NCBI GenBank assembly: GCA_039707465.1
Contig: CM077644.1
Span: 220,776,962 to 220,840,961 of the forward strand
Direction: 5' to 3'
DNA from: Rhabdophis nuchalis
Taxonomy: Eukaryota > Chordata > Lepidosauria > Squamata > Natricidae
DNA: 64,000 nt
Below, one piece after another: positions 54,130-64,000 of this stretch (the first letter of the stretch is position 1; each line of letters begins with the position of its first letter). The translations under genes and the position numbers were made by a program. Under the pieces are notes generated by a model that saw nothing but the letters and a program-made list of their open reading frames with translations, was not told the origin of the DNA and did not search any database.

Positions 54130-54357
54130 CTAACAACCAGTCATAGGTTGAACTAATCTACAGACCTAACTGCAAAGTTAAATTTTTGCTCAATCACGAT
54201 GTTCAATGGGTGATCTTAGGATTGGTATTTCTAACCCATCTTTCTAGATGAGTAGGTTCAGTCAGTGGTTGTGGTGTATGTATGGGAGGAGCGAGAGAGG
54301 TTGAACCCATAGATGCAGGACTATGGGGCACTTTAGGATTTAGTTTTCCACTTATTC
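54130..54357. other. No recognisable feature
   Basis: Spacer between a short repeat and the CR1 5' truncation. Confidence 0.5.
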
Positions 54358-54895
54358 AATTTAATAGATCACGCAAAGTGTTAATACTACTTTATAATGC
54401 CTTGGTAAGGCCACATTTGGAATACTGCATTCAGTTTTGGTCACCACGATGTAGAAAAGATGTGGAGACTCTAGAAAGAGTGCAGAGAAGAGCAACCAAG
54501 ATGATTAGGGGACTGGAGGCTAAAACATATGAGGAACGGTTGCAGGAACTGGGTATGTCTTGTTTAATGAAAAGAAGGACTAGGGGAGACATGATAGCAG
54601 TGTTACAATATCTCAGGGGTTGCCACAAAGAAGAGGGAGTCAAGCTATTCTCCAAAGCACCTGAGGGTAGGACAAGAAGCAATGTTTGGAAGCTAATCAG
54701 GGAGAGAAGCAACCTAGAACTGAGGATAAATTTCCTGACAGTTAGAACAATTAATCAATGGAACAGATTGCCTCCAGAAGTTGTGAATGCCCCAACACTG
54801 CAAGTCTTTAAGAAGATATTAGATAGCCATTTGTCTAAAATGGTATAGAATTTCCTGTCTAGGCAGGGGGTTGGACTAGAAGACCTCCAAGGTCC
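54358..54895 (+). mobile_element. 5'-truncated CR1 LINE
   Basis: Starts within the coding region (ATCACGCAAAGTGTTAATAC) and ends after GGGTTGGACTAGAAGACCTC. The usual CTATTGTATT tail is missing; the hAT MITE begins 22 bp later. Confidence 0.9.
54364..54848 (+). pseudogene. CR1 reverse transcriptase, C-terminal fragment
   Basis: This is the longest CR1 coding piece in the window. It has [20 protein letters not shown] upstream of the shared [17 protein letters not shown] block, then [25 protein letters not shown] and WNRLPPEVV. It is an open frame but lacks the endonuclease and the YADD-type motif. Codons before ~54364 read flanking DNA. Confidence 0.9.
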
Positions 54896-54917
54896 CATGT
54901 TTAGCATCTATGTGCAC

Positions 54918-55237
54918 CAGTGGTGGGTTGCAAGCAGTACACCCTGGTATGAGCATACCAGTGCCTGCTAGGAGCACCTGATGCCGTTCCTGTATGGTGT
55001 TCCAGAGGGCTCACCTGCCCACCCGTCCTCCTGACCTGTATTGGAGCTCTTTGGCACTTCCACACATGACGTGTACAGCGCCTGCACAATGGTCTGCCGA
55101 GTAGCTGGAGCGTCACAGAGGCTCGTGGAGGCGACGCAGGAGGTAAGGATGCATGCACACACTGCACACAGTCATGTGGTGGACGCCAGGCCCCGTTGCA
55201 CCATACCAGTTGCACCGGGATCTGGAACCCACCACTG
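54918..55237. mobile_element. hAT-type MITE (CAGTGGTGGGTTGC)
   Basis: Ends CAGTGGTGGGTTGCAAGC and GATCTGGAACCCACCACTG. The flanks ATGTGCAC (54910-54917) and ATGTGCGT (55238-55245) match at six of eight. Confidence 0.88.
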
Positions 55238-55245
55238 ATGTGCGT

Positions 55246-56331
55246 TAAATTGATTCTGCTGTTGGAAGTTTTATGAACAATTGTAGTGGTTGGAGTGTCT
55301 ATATGCAAATCTATCAAGAAAGTGATTAGGAAAACAAGGTGATGACTGATGTTTTATATTTAATGTTGATGAACTGTGTAGCAAGGCGGAGAGGGAAACG
55401 GTTCACTTTGTGGTTTCATGTCCTTGATCCAAAAGGGGGCAGCATACAACTGTTTTTAGATATATTTTATATTCTACATCACCAAAGACTTACAAAGCAA
55501 GCATCTCTCTCTGTGTTAATGTAAGTGTGGCTTACTCTCTGTTATCTAAAAAGCAGATCCAAGCTCATACTCATTATAATGTATTTTATACCTAGGCAAT
55601 AAATACAATCTAGGCGGGTAAAAAGAAACTAATATTTTATGTTTGGACTGCACTTAATTTTAAGGCCATATATTCATATTTTTTCAAGAAATCACACATA
55701 TTGGTAGTAGAGTATTAATAAACCGTTTGATTCCTTTCATTTTATCGTTAGTCCCAAGATAAAAATTAGGGTCTGTGAGTCACAACAAGGGGAAAGAAAA
55801 AGGAGTAGGTTAGTCTGAGCATTAGGGGTAAATAAATACATAAATAGATCATGTAATAAATAAGAGCTCAGTAGATGTGAGGTGCCTATTGTTAATATTT
55901 GTCACATTTAGCTTTTTCTTCCTAGTTATTCCCTTAACGTATATGATTGATCAATATTGACTTTGACTAAGTCGAGCTATTAGTGCCTGTATGTTTATAC
56001 TCTAGTTTTGTATGGGGAAAACTCACACTAATACTAGCCCCAAATTGAATTTGGTTTCGAAGAGTGGCCTGTTTAGACATTACTGCTGCAATCAGTTGAA
56101 CATTTGAAAAATTCTGCATCAAATCAAAATGTTTCACTCAGTGAAATCTGTAAAGCAACTACCTTGTATAGCTGCCACTCTTAGGGTTCATGTAGGTTTG
56201 TCTGTTTAATAAGAGAGATAGATAATATTGCATTAGGGCAAAAAGCTGGTAAAATTCTGGCTTTCATAAATAGGCAGGCTAATTTCTTTAATTAACTTTC
56301 ATACAGATAGATACCTTATAGACAGATATTT
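55246..56331. other. No recognisable feature
   Basis: AT-rich, low-copy-looking DNA with no supported exon. Confidence 0.5.
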
Positions 56332-56417
56332 ATCTCTGTGAAATTATATTTCCTTCAATATGTGAAATGTATTATTCATTCATTAATATCTGTGACCAGA
56401 TTTGCCAAGGGCGGAGC
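56332..56417 (+). repeat. ~85-bp dispersed repeat, copy 2
   Basis: Second copy of the repeat at 54044, in the same orientation and 2.3 kb away, ending just before the (ATAG)n tract. Confidence 0.7.
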
Positions 56418-56422
56418 CCAAA

Positions 56423-56423
<1 letters not shown>

Positions 56424-56471
<48 letters not shown>

Positions 56472-56520
56472 GATAGAGAGATAGATAGATAGATAGAGAT
56501 AGATAGATAGATATGATCTA
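56424..56520. repeat. (ATAG)n microsatellite
   Basis: GATA-type tetranucleotides, with interruptions from 56469. GATA repeats are the snake Bkm-type motif. Confidence 0.95.
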
Positions 56521-56536
56521 TATATATATAGATATA

Positions 56537-56993
56537 TTTTGTGGCCCAGCTGGCTCCGGATGAGCTGCTGATGGACTCCTCTAGTGAGGAGTCCTATGAG
56601 TTTGCTCTGGAGGAGGAGGGAGCAAAAAGCCAGGCTGGTCATCAGGAGGCACCTGGGTCTTGGAGTAGTGGGGAGGATCAGGGCCAGTTTGTCCCTGATG
56701 CTAGATTGAGAAGGGCTGAAAAAAGGAGGCTTCAATTGCGTCAGAAGCGAACTCGGAGGATTTGAATTGGTCTCAGCTGCCTAATGACTGGCCCCTCCCG
56801 AGAGGGTTTAAAAGGAAGTTTGTGCTGAAGAGATCTTTGCAGAGAACAACGTTTGATTTCCAGGTTCATGTTTAGTCGTGTTAGGAAGCTTTGTATCTGT
56901 TAAGAGTGATTCAGGCAAGCAGCCAAGAGAGTTAGTGGCAGGCAGCCAGTCTTGTATTAGTCGGAGAAAGGGGGGCCAGAACAGATATATATG
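56537..56993 (+). mobile_element. Solo LTR, TTTTGTGGCCCA family
   Basis: The 457-bp unit ends in CCAGAACA and starts TTTTGTGGCCCAGC, close to TGTTGTGGCCCA of the relative at 60795. GATATA occurs on both sides (56531-56536, 56994-56999), although this AT-rich context weakens the evidence. A TATA-like GGTTTAAAAGG lies near 56806. No internal region is attached. An open frame in its 5' part is described separately. Confidence 0.72.
56541..56765 (+). other. Acidic-to-basic open frame inside an LTR
   Basis: From 56541 the 74 codons read VAQLAPDELLMDSSSEESYE at the start, become Glu-rich, and end in a basic run (RLRRAEKRRLQLRQKR). The relative at 60795 encodes VAHQQPAELVADSNDEE and ends in RAVRRGEQLRTRSRLRKQG in the same order, with one in-frame stop near 60909. 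The match suggests ancestral coding, perhaps the end of an element gene overlapping the LTR. I recognise no family, and chance or shared DNA alone are alternatives. Confidence 0.35.
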
Positions 56994-57007
56994 ATCAGGA
57001 GGAGAAC

Positions 57008-57157
57008 CTGGTGGCTTAGTGGCTAAAACATCTGCCTAACATGTAATACAGCTCCGGTTCAAATCCCAGTAAGGGTATGGCTAGCTGATGAGAGCTAAAA
57101 AGTTCGAAATAGATCTATCCTAGTCTCCCTTATTTATTTATTTATCAGCTCAAAAAC
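57008..57157 (+). mobile_element. tRNA-derived SINE
   Basis: Near-identical to 3301-3450: CTTAGTGGCTAAAACATCTG, B box GGTTCAAATCCC, AGGGTATGGCTAGCTGATGA and a TTTATTTATTTAT tail, followed by CA repeats. Confidence 0.82.
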
Positions 57158-57190
57158 CTAACACACACACACGCACACACACATATATAT

Positions 57191-57346
57191 CAGGGGTGAA
57201 ATCAACGTACTTTCACTACCAGTTCGCAAATACGCAAAGCATCAAAAATGGGACGTGATATGACATCCAGCAGGGGGATGGGGCCTGCCGCTGCCACCGA
57301 TATCGGTTCACACGAACTGGATAGAACTGGCTGAATTGCACCACAG
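57191..57346. mobile_element. Short hAT-like MITE (CAGGGGTGAAATC)
   Basis: Starts CAGGGGTGAAATCAACG and ends near CTGAATTGCACCACAG, a decayed inverse of the start. No duplication is recognisable because AT and GATA repeats flank it. Confidence 0.55.
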
Positions 57347-57349
57347 AAA

Positions 57350-57352
57350 TAA

Positions 57353-57416
<64 letters not shown>
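57350..57416. repeat. (ATAG)n microsatellite
   Basis: About 16 nearly perfect GATA-type tetranucleotides. Confidence 0.95.
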
Positions 57417-57417
<1 letters not shown>

Positions 57418-58837
57418 GATAAATGATAGATGATCGATATTTCAATTCAAGAAAAGTTATAGAATGATGCAGTGATGTGGAACACAAAAGTCTTGCACTC
57501 CATGCAGTGCTTATGGCTCTTCTCAGGTTTTTAACTGAAAAAATGAAAAAAGCCAGAAACCTTGATTATTCAGGGGATAAAATATTAGTTTATTAAATTT
57601 TGACACAAAGTAAGAGACACAGAAATGATTCTGCCTGAAAATGCTTTTGCAAAGATTGCTCCTTAGTCAGGCCATTTCAGTTTGAATTACTTTATGATGT
57701 TTTAAGCCATGTTTAGACTTTTATCTTTTTATTATTACTATTTCAAATTCTCTGTGAGCATTAAGACAGGATATAAAATGTAACCATGAACTAAATACAC
57801 ACTAAGGTTGTAGTGTTTTTCCTATGAACGTAAACACACAAACCTCCACAACTTGTAAAACCCACATTTACGAAGGTTAATATTCCTATTTATTGATTTA
57901 GAATTTCCTAATATAATCAAATTCATCCATTTCAAACAATTCCTTTCTTTTTGCCCTTTGTAGAATGGTAGACGTCAAAAACTGTAATGTTGAAAAGAAT
58001 TTTTTTTTTTTTTTTTGCTTGATACATATATTCACAGCCTGATCATGAAAAAAGAATTTAGGATAGGGAGAAAATAGAGAGAAAAAAGACAGGGTTATTT
58101 ACAGAAAAAGATCTATTAAATTTTTAACAAGCTGTATATAAAAACAATATAAGACTGATCTTTTCACAATAATTAATGTAATACAGATATCTCCTTGTTC
58201 CTGAAATCTAATAATTTGGAACACTGGCAATAGAATTTTTTTTAAAAAGCTATATGGAGACATTCAGCGAAACAGTATCCATGCATCTGTAAGTGGGTAT
58301 AAACAATTTAAAGCATTCTAGCTCTTTGCTTCCTCTTCAAAATACCAAGTCAATAGCTAAATACAAATAAATGCTTACAATGCTTATGGAGTTCTGCAGC
58401 TAATTGTGACATTAAATTCTATCCACGAGTGGAGTTTTAATGTTCCTGCTGGCATTTTGTCAGCAGTTTTCCTGCTGTTTAAAAGATCAGTTTCTAATGG
58501 GATTAAGCTGGATAATCAAATCTCAAACTGGTATCTGAATAGGTTGGTTTGGATGCTTGGAGCTGTTGTTGCAAAGGAATGAAACCTATTGGGGGGTCTA
58601 AGGGGGCACTCGGGTGGGGTGGTGAAGGGAGAGTGCCATGTATTATTCTATGAATCCAGACATGGCAAAATGTGGAGAACAGAGGATCAGTATCTTAGCC
58701 AGATAAGCAATGCTTCAAAAGATCACTTTAATCATTATTAATTATTATATTATTCCCCATGGATATAACATCCAGGGAAGATTCTATATTAACTGAAATT
58801 ATTGCTAAAAATAGATAGTATCCCAAACCAAAAAGGA
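57417..58837. other. No recognisable feature
   Basis: AT-rich, low-copy-looking DNA with a T run at 57998-58017. No exon or promoter supported. Confidence 0.45.
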
Positions 58838-59155
58838 TGTGGTGGCTTGGGGGCTAAGATGCTAAGCTTGTCAATCAGAAGGTCGGCAGTTCAGCGGTTT
58901 GAATTCCTAGCACCGCGTAACAGAGTGAGCTCCCATTACTTGTCCCAGCTTCTGCCAACCTAGCAGTTCGAAAAAATGAAAATAGAAAAGTAGGGACCAC
59001 TTTGGTGGGAATATAGCAGGATTATGTGCGCCTTTGGCTTCGAGTCATGCCAGCCATATGACCATGGAGACGTCTTCAGACAGCGTTGGCTCTTCAGCTT
59101 AGAAACAGAGATGAGCATTATCCCTAGAGCCGGAAACGACTAGCACACATGTGTG
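58838..59155 (+). mobile_element. Sauria-type SINE, full-length
   Basis: The head GATGTGGTGGCTTGGGGGC with a decayed B box (GGTTTGAATTCC), then CCCATTACTTGTCCCAGC, CATATGACCATGGAGACG and the BovB-like tail GAGCCGGAAACGACTAGCAC. Similar to 15627. Confidence 0.87.
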
Positions 59156-59290
59156 GGGAAACTGGGAGTTTCTATCCCAAACTTACTATCCCAAACTGGG
59201 AGATTTGTGATGATCTTGGGTGTTTCTGGGAATTATAGCATTCTAGTATCTATCAGTATTAGCCCTGCTGGAACAGATGTGAGTTCTCAG

Positions 59291-59685
59291 CAGTGGTGGG
59301 TTCCTACAGGTTCGGACTGGTGCAGCCGAATCAGTAGTGGTTTGACGTCCTGGGTCGCTGGAACTGGCAGCAACCAAGGCCTGCTATGCCTCTGAACAGG
59401 TTCTGTTTTTCACTTCTGTGCATGTGCAGAACAATTTTTATTGTACTGTACATGTGTGCATCATGTGCACATCATGTGCACATCATGTGCACATCAAGTG
59501 CGCATCATGTGCACATCATGTGCACATCAAGTGCGCATCAAGTCCGCATCAGGTCCGCATCAAGTCCGCATCAAATCTGCATCAAGTCCACATCAAGTCC
59601 GCATCAAGTGTGCATTAAATCTGCATCAAGCACGCAGAGCGCCCATGAGTGAACTGGCAGTAGTGGCTGCCAGAACCCACCCCTG
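59291..59685. mobile_element. hAT-type MITE with internal 11-bp array
   Basis: Ends CAGTGGTGGGTTCCTACAGG and GCCAGAACCCACCCCTG. GAGTTCT occurs at 59281-59287 and 59686-59692, suggesting an imperfect duplication. The family matches 2374-2595, but that copy lacks the tandem array between CAATTTTTATTG and GCCCATGAG-type blocks. Confidence 0.83.
59459..59634. repeat. 16-unit tandem repeat of 11 bp
   Basis: Sixteen consecutive 11-bp units of the form CATCANGTNCG/A fill 59459-59634 without gaps. The first units are CATCATGTGCA, later ones CATCAAGTCCG. Since 11 is not a multiple of 3, all three frames read similar His/Ser/Ala-rich peptides, which are artefacts. Confidence 0.95.
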
Positions 59686-59729
59686 GAGTTCTGGTTTCAT
59701 GCAGTTGGGCTAGAAAGCAAGAAACAGCA

Positions 59730-59820
59730 GTTTTAAATCTCCTTTAAGCATGAACGCTGGCTGGGTGACTTCGGGCCAGTCATTCAACCCACTTCACAGG
59801 ATTGTTTTGAGGCCAATATA
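59730..59820 (+). mobile_element. SINE body fragment
   Basis: GGCTGGGTGACTTCGGGCCA and CACAGGATTGTTTTGAGG blocks resemble the body of squamate tRNA-derived SINEs such as 24966. No head is seen. Confidence 0.5.
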
Positions 59821-60517
59821 TTAGTTATGTTCACCAACTTGATGTATACATATAAAAAAAAGATGGTATTAAAAAAATGGCCTCCTGGGAGTATATCTGA
59901 ATGTATTGAAATCTGGGTGATAGATTTCTATAATTCATTAATAAAACTCCTTGTTATCCCTGTCAGCTCAATCTTCAGTTTTCAGAGTTCATTTTTTTCC
60001 CATGCTGCATTCATCTTCTGCGGTAGAATGATAGGTGTAGCTAAAATTTGTCAGCAGTTACAATTTAAGATGTAATTGAACTTGACAGAAATGATGGCAG
60101 CATGCACACCTCTTCACACCTGTTTTAAAAACTTCTTGCATACTGTGGTCTATGAATTGATGGATGTACATGTAACTTTAGCTTTGCCCTCCATGGTTCA
60201 AGTGATATCTGAAAGAAACCTTTCTCCGAAGTTGAAAAAGCAACCTGGGATGTGGTCAATTGTTAACTGCTACTATCTTGAAATCGGTAAATCTCATTCC
60301 TTCATGAACTGAAGATTCTAGATTGCATTCAGTTAGATTCATTTATTGATAGAGATACTTATTTCTTCAGTGAAAAATAAGTCCTCTCCCACTTAATCCA
60401 CAGAAACCCAAGTTTCCTGCACATACTGAAAATGGAAAGATGTTAGTTTTGGAATACTATGTATGACACAGGTTGCTGTATAAGGATAGGGAAAAAATCT
60501 TCCATGTTTTCTATAAT
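59821..60517. other. No recognisable feature
   Basis: AT-rich. Frames at 59827-60075 and 60076-60312 show no domain I recognise. Confidence 0.45.
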
Positions 60518-60741
60518 GGTGGCACAATGGTTAGAGTGCAGTACTGCAGGCTACTTCTGCTGCCTGCCATTTGGCAGTTCAAATCTTACCAGGCTCAAGG
60601 TTGACTCAGCCTTCCATCCTTCTGAGGGGGGTAAAATGAGGACCCAGATTGTTGAGGGCAATATGTTGACTCTTTAAACCACTTAGAGAGGGATGGAAAG
60701 CACTGTAAAGTAGTATATAAGTATAGGTGCTATTGCTATAA
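60518..60741 (+). mobile_element. tRNA-derived SINE with L2/MIR-like tail
   Basis: The most complete copy of its family: head GGTGGCACAATGGTTAGAGT, B-box-like GTTCAAATCTTAC, then GCTCAAGGTTGACTCAGCC, AAAATGAGGACCCAGATTG, AAACCACTTAGAGAGGG and tail TAGGTGCTATTGCTAT. Confidence 0.88.
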
Positions 60742-60794
60742 AAAGTGGATTGGCAGAACCTCCAAAATGGACTTTGTGGTATATGGACTGACTG

Positions 60795-61420
60795 TGTTGT
60801 GGCCCACCAGCAGCCAGCAGAGCTGGTGGCAGACTCGAACGATGAGGAGGTTGGGGAGAAGCTTGTGCCAGTTCTAGAGTCTGGGGATGGCTTTGATGGA
60901 TGCTCTGTATAGGAAGCAGAGATAGAGCCAAGGCTGTCTGATATTTCCCAACCACTGGGAGTGGTTTGTGGGGAGGAAGAACAGCTGGGGCCTGTTTCAG
61001 GTGTGCGTATGCACAGAGCTGTTAGGAGAGGAGAACAACTGAGGACAAGGAGTCGACTCAGGAAACAAGGCACATGTGAATGCTGAATGGTTCCTCTCTG
61101 GCTGGGGAATAAATAAATAAAAAAAAGAGGAATGATGGTTGTAAGAGACAACTATTCGGATTTCAGAAGATTTGGCTCATTGTGTTTCGTGCCTCAGAAA
61201 CTGCTAGTCAGAACTTCATTTACAGCTTTTAGCTGGAAGCTCCCAACCTGGCAATTATCTCAAGGAACTGATAAGGTCTGTTATTGCAGTTAACTCTTTG
61301 AAGGATTATTGCCTGGACTTTTCAGTGTGTGAATGCCATTAATTCACAGGAGATAAATAAATAGGGCTTGTTTGAGACAAGGAGTCTGTTTCTTGTTTCT
61401 GCTAAGGCTGGGTCAGAACA
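60795..61420 (+). mobile_element. Solo LTR, TGTTGTGGCCCA family
   Basis: The 626-bp unit begins TGTTGTGGCCCACCAGCAGC and ends GGGTCAGAACA, with the 5-bp duplication GACTG on both sides (60790-60794, 61421-61425). AATAAATA occurs at 61107 and again near 61353, the second in the usual place for an LTR polyadenylation signal. Its 5' part carries a decayed reading frame related to that of 56537. No internal region remains. Confidence 0.86.
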
Positions 61421-61479
61421 GACTGCATCCCTATCCTGAAACCTGCCTAGTTCTTTTGTAAATGAAGCTTTCCATGACT

Positions 61480-61690
61480 TGTGACTGCTGCTGGTTTCCC
61501 TGTTGACTTTGCTTGTTGAAAGCCCAAGGTGAAGTAATGAATGTAAATGTGCATTGGTTGCTAAGTCCCCAAATCACGATCACATGACCACCGAAAGCCA
61601 CAACTTCAAGGACCGGTTTTAAGTATCCTTTTCCAGCACTGCCTTAGTTTCAAAACAGTCACTGAACAAGTGGCCAGTAAGCAAGGGCTC
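61480..61690 (+). mobile_element. Mariner-like MITE fragment (CAGGTAGTC family)
   Basis: TTTCCCTGTTGACTTTGCTT, ATCACATGACCAC and AAACAGTCACTGAAC blocks match the second half of the family at 28012. Both termini are lost. Confidence 0.65.
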
Positions 61691-63956
61691 CATGTAGAAG
61701 CATTTGTTTGAGAGAGAACTGATCGTAACAATAAAAATAACAACAAATATTTTTGCAAGAGTAAAACAGAGAAGTTACTTTAAAAAAAAAGCTTTCATTA
61801 AATACATTTATATTAAATAAAAAGCTTGCTTCAGAGAAATTTATGGAACAAAGAAAAATATTGGAATGTTTAAAAATGTTTCTTGGGGAACAGCTACATA
61901 ATTCAGGGGAAATAACATTCCAAAGATCCATGTGTTAAGGAAAGTTATAAATGAATATCAATGTGGATATCAAAAACATATACGATTAAACATTCAGTGT
62001 AAAAGAAATCTCAACGTAAATATTTTTTTTTTTTGCCCTACTTTTATGGACTGTAAAATGGCTTAGATTTGTACTGATCAGCACACCTAGAAAAGTGGAC
62101 AAAAATGAATCGACTTCTCAAGTATATACATCCATCTCAAGGATAGGTAACAGCTATCTCTTTTTCATCTTTCCTGTTATCCGATGTTCTTTTGGTGTTA
62201 TTTTGGAAAGGCATCCTGAGCGAAGGGAATTGATGTTTTATAGACTTTTGACTGAAGATACAATAATTAACTGAGGGGCTTTTCATGCTGCAAGCGCAAA
62301 ATTTTGCAGACTTTCGCAGCACACACTGACTTTGTTCTGCCTTTGTTCCCAGCACAGTTGATTCTCCTTTCTTTTCTACCTCCAACAGCTGGTTGTTAAA
62401 TAGACCAAATGGTTTCTGTTTTGAAGGGGTGTGAATGCAGAACAGTGAGAACCGTTTTAGATTTTGTAGAAAACTTAGAAATAAATAGATACAATAAAAT
62501 CTTAGACAGTCTTCGAGTCCCATATGGTTGCTTTTCATTTTGAACAGAGTTCAAAATGATTTGCTTTTTGACAAATTCCAATGAGAAATATAATCCTGAC
62601 CTCCCCCACTCTCCACAACCCCTTAAGCTTGCTAAGCAAAGCCCCTGGGCCAAATGTCATAGCAGTTATACTTTTTTTCCAATTTAAAATAACTCCCATT
62701 TTGTCAGAATTAGATCTCCATCACTGTACAAGGACAAGCATATGTGCATTCCATCCAAGTTATTAAATGGTTGTGGCCCCATCACTGTATTTGTTTTACT
62801 AAACAGGCATGTGGATTATCTGAGGCTAAAATAAATTCCTTCTTCTTTTATGAATTAATATTGATAAGTGCAGTGCTGCTGTGGGAAATATTTCATCACC
62901 TGATTTCCTGCTATGTCCCTTTTTGGCTTTCTTTGACAGTGCAAACTAATCTAAGCCACAATTTTTTCTTGGTTGCTGGATTTGATGACTTGGGCTAGCA
63001 AAGCAGAGATTTTTCAGTTATCCCTCATTTTTTAAAGAGGCGTATGCTAGTTTTCATTTTGTTGTTTTTATCCCAAAACTTTAGGGTTGAAGGAAATCTG
63101 GAAGAGCCTGGGTTACACATGGTTCACTGGCTAATTTTGAATTACTTAGCCTGATTTATCAGAAATTGTAACAATCTCCAACATAAAACTCCAGGTATTA
63201 CATCTTACATCTTACAGAACATATAGACTATAAATTAAAGGGGTATTTCAGAGGTGTCCAAATCTTAGATTGAAGATTGCACTGATATAGAAAAAGGAAC
63301 AGCATTTTCCTCACAGTAAAAATTGTACAATTGTACAATTTTTGGAAACTTCAGGAAAAAATAAAGGGATTTAATGAATAATAGGGACAATATTTATCTG
63401 GATTTGAAGCATTTATTTAGACTCAATTTCAAAATATGCTCAATTCTACACAATTGATTTATAGCATTTTCACTGGAGTTCAGTTTATCTTTTCATTTAC
63501 CTTTACATTTACCCATGTTCTTTCTCTAAAAAGTCTAAAAACCCCATCCAAAATGACAACTATTTAACACTGGCTTTATGCTTCTAATTTAATGATAATT
63601 TCCTATCATTCATTAGTGGGAGAATCATGTATACTTCTCCTAGAAGTTATGCTTGGAATGTGGTTTCTGCCAAAGATTTGCAGTGAACATACTGATTATT
63701 GCTCTGTTCCAAATCTTTCTTTGCACGTAGGAGTTAAGTGCATCCTTCTTTTCTTCAACATGTAATGTATCTCATAATCCTCTAATGAAAGGCAGGGCAG
63801 AATAATCTGAATACAAACTCCATGAATTATATAGTGGCCCACATTCCTTGTGGTTCATTTTTGATTGTTTGAAATGTATCTCCTGTTCTCTTTCTTGGTT
63901 AATTGCTGAACTGGAGTGTAATAAAGCTTTATGAAGGGTCATTCTGCTTACCTATT
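61691..63956. other. Low-copy DNA, no gene seen
   Basis: AT-rich, repeat-poor DNA. The frame at 62137-62538 (minus) and others show no recognisable domain. I see no splice-site-framed exon that I would defend. Confidence 0.45.
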
Positions 63957-64000
63957 AGGTAAAGGTATAGGTTCCCCTCGCACATATGTGCTAGTCATTT
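63957..64000 (-). mobile_element. Sauria-type SINE, 3' end, cut by the window edge
   Basis: On the minus strand the edge reads GACTAGCACATATGTGCGAG and GGGAACCTATACC, the BovB-like tail of the SINE family at 15627 and 58838. The rest lies outside. Confidence 0.85.

Noticed and set aside
59386..59713. His/Ser/Ala-rich frames resembling a repeat protein
   Set aside because: The 11-bp unit gives similar peptides in all three frames, so this is a tandem DNA repeat and not a coding repeat.
60606..61151. A 181-codon minus-strand frame
   Set aside because: It is antisense to the SINE and the solo LTR at 60518-61420 and has no recognisable domain.

Overview
This is a gene-poor stretch of vertebrate nuclear DNA, almost certainly from a snake. 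The evidence is the repeat content: CR1 3' ends with AATAG-type tails (the pattern described for snake CR1-L3, positions 10980 and 33067), Sauria-type SINEs with BovB-like 3' tails, young L2-clade LINEs, a SPIN hAT copy, many 8-bp-TSD hAT MITEs and TA-flanked mariner-like MITEs, and very abundant microsatellites. I found no convincing host exon, rRNA, tRNA or CRISPR. The only long open frames are retrotransposon proteins. The window looks like intergenic DNA or a large intron that is a cemetery and nursery of transposable elements.

Layout. 1-981: the 3' part of a Helitron-like element that is mostly a TAGG-rich minisatellite, then (TAA)n and a short solo LTR. 2.3-10.5 kb: hAT MITEs, SINEs, old L2 and CR1 pieces and a canonical 0.4-kb Helitron (9443-9840). 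11-15.6 kb: a nearly full-length L2 LINE on the minus strand with a 941-codon endonuclease/reverse transcriptase frame and a GC-rich 5' region with tandem ~96-bp units. 15.6-30 kb: Sauria SINE, SPIN, CR1, a Penelope-like fragment split by a hAT MITE, a hAT MITE split by CR1, a 0.48-kb polypurine tract, and an L2 fragment with an open 309-codon frame. 30-37 kb: hAT MITEs, a quiet AT-rich stretch, and a solo LTR inside a SINE.

37.2-40.4 kb is a nest: an old CR1 holding a hAT MITE, a 2-kb L1-type element that has 5' UTR, ORF1, 3' UTR and poly(A) but no ORF2, a SINE, and another hAT MITE. 42-48.4 kb: an L2 3' end with (ATT)n tail, mariner MITEs, and a second copy of the Helitron-minisatellite element in the opposite orientation. 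49.6-54.0 kb is a second nest: a mariner-like MITE containing the same kind of minisatellite, itself split by a 3-kb L2 whose coding frame is broken only by two single-base losses near its 5' end. 54-64 kb: CR1, hAT MITEs (one carrying a 16-unit 11-bp tandem array), two related solo LTRs, (ATAG)n tracts, SINEs and AT-rich single-copy-looking DNA.

How the parts relate: L2 proteins could have mobilised the L2 copies, an autonomous L1 would be needed for the ORF1-only L1, and autonomous hAT, mariner and Helitron elements outside the window for the MITEs and Helitrons. The best candidates for something undescribed are the ORF1-only L1 (a reptile analogue of mammalian HAL1), the Helitron-carried minisatellite, and an LTR family with an apparently conserved acidic-to-basic reading frame. 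All family assignments were made by eye, without database searches.
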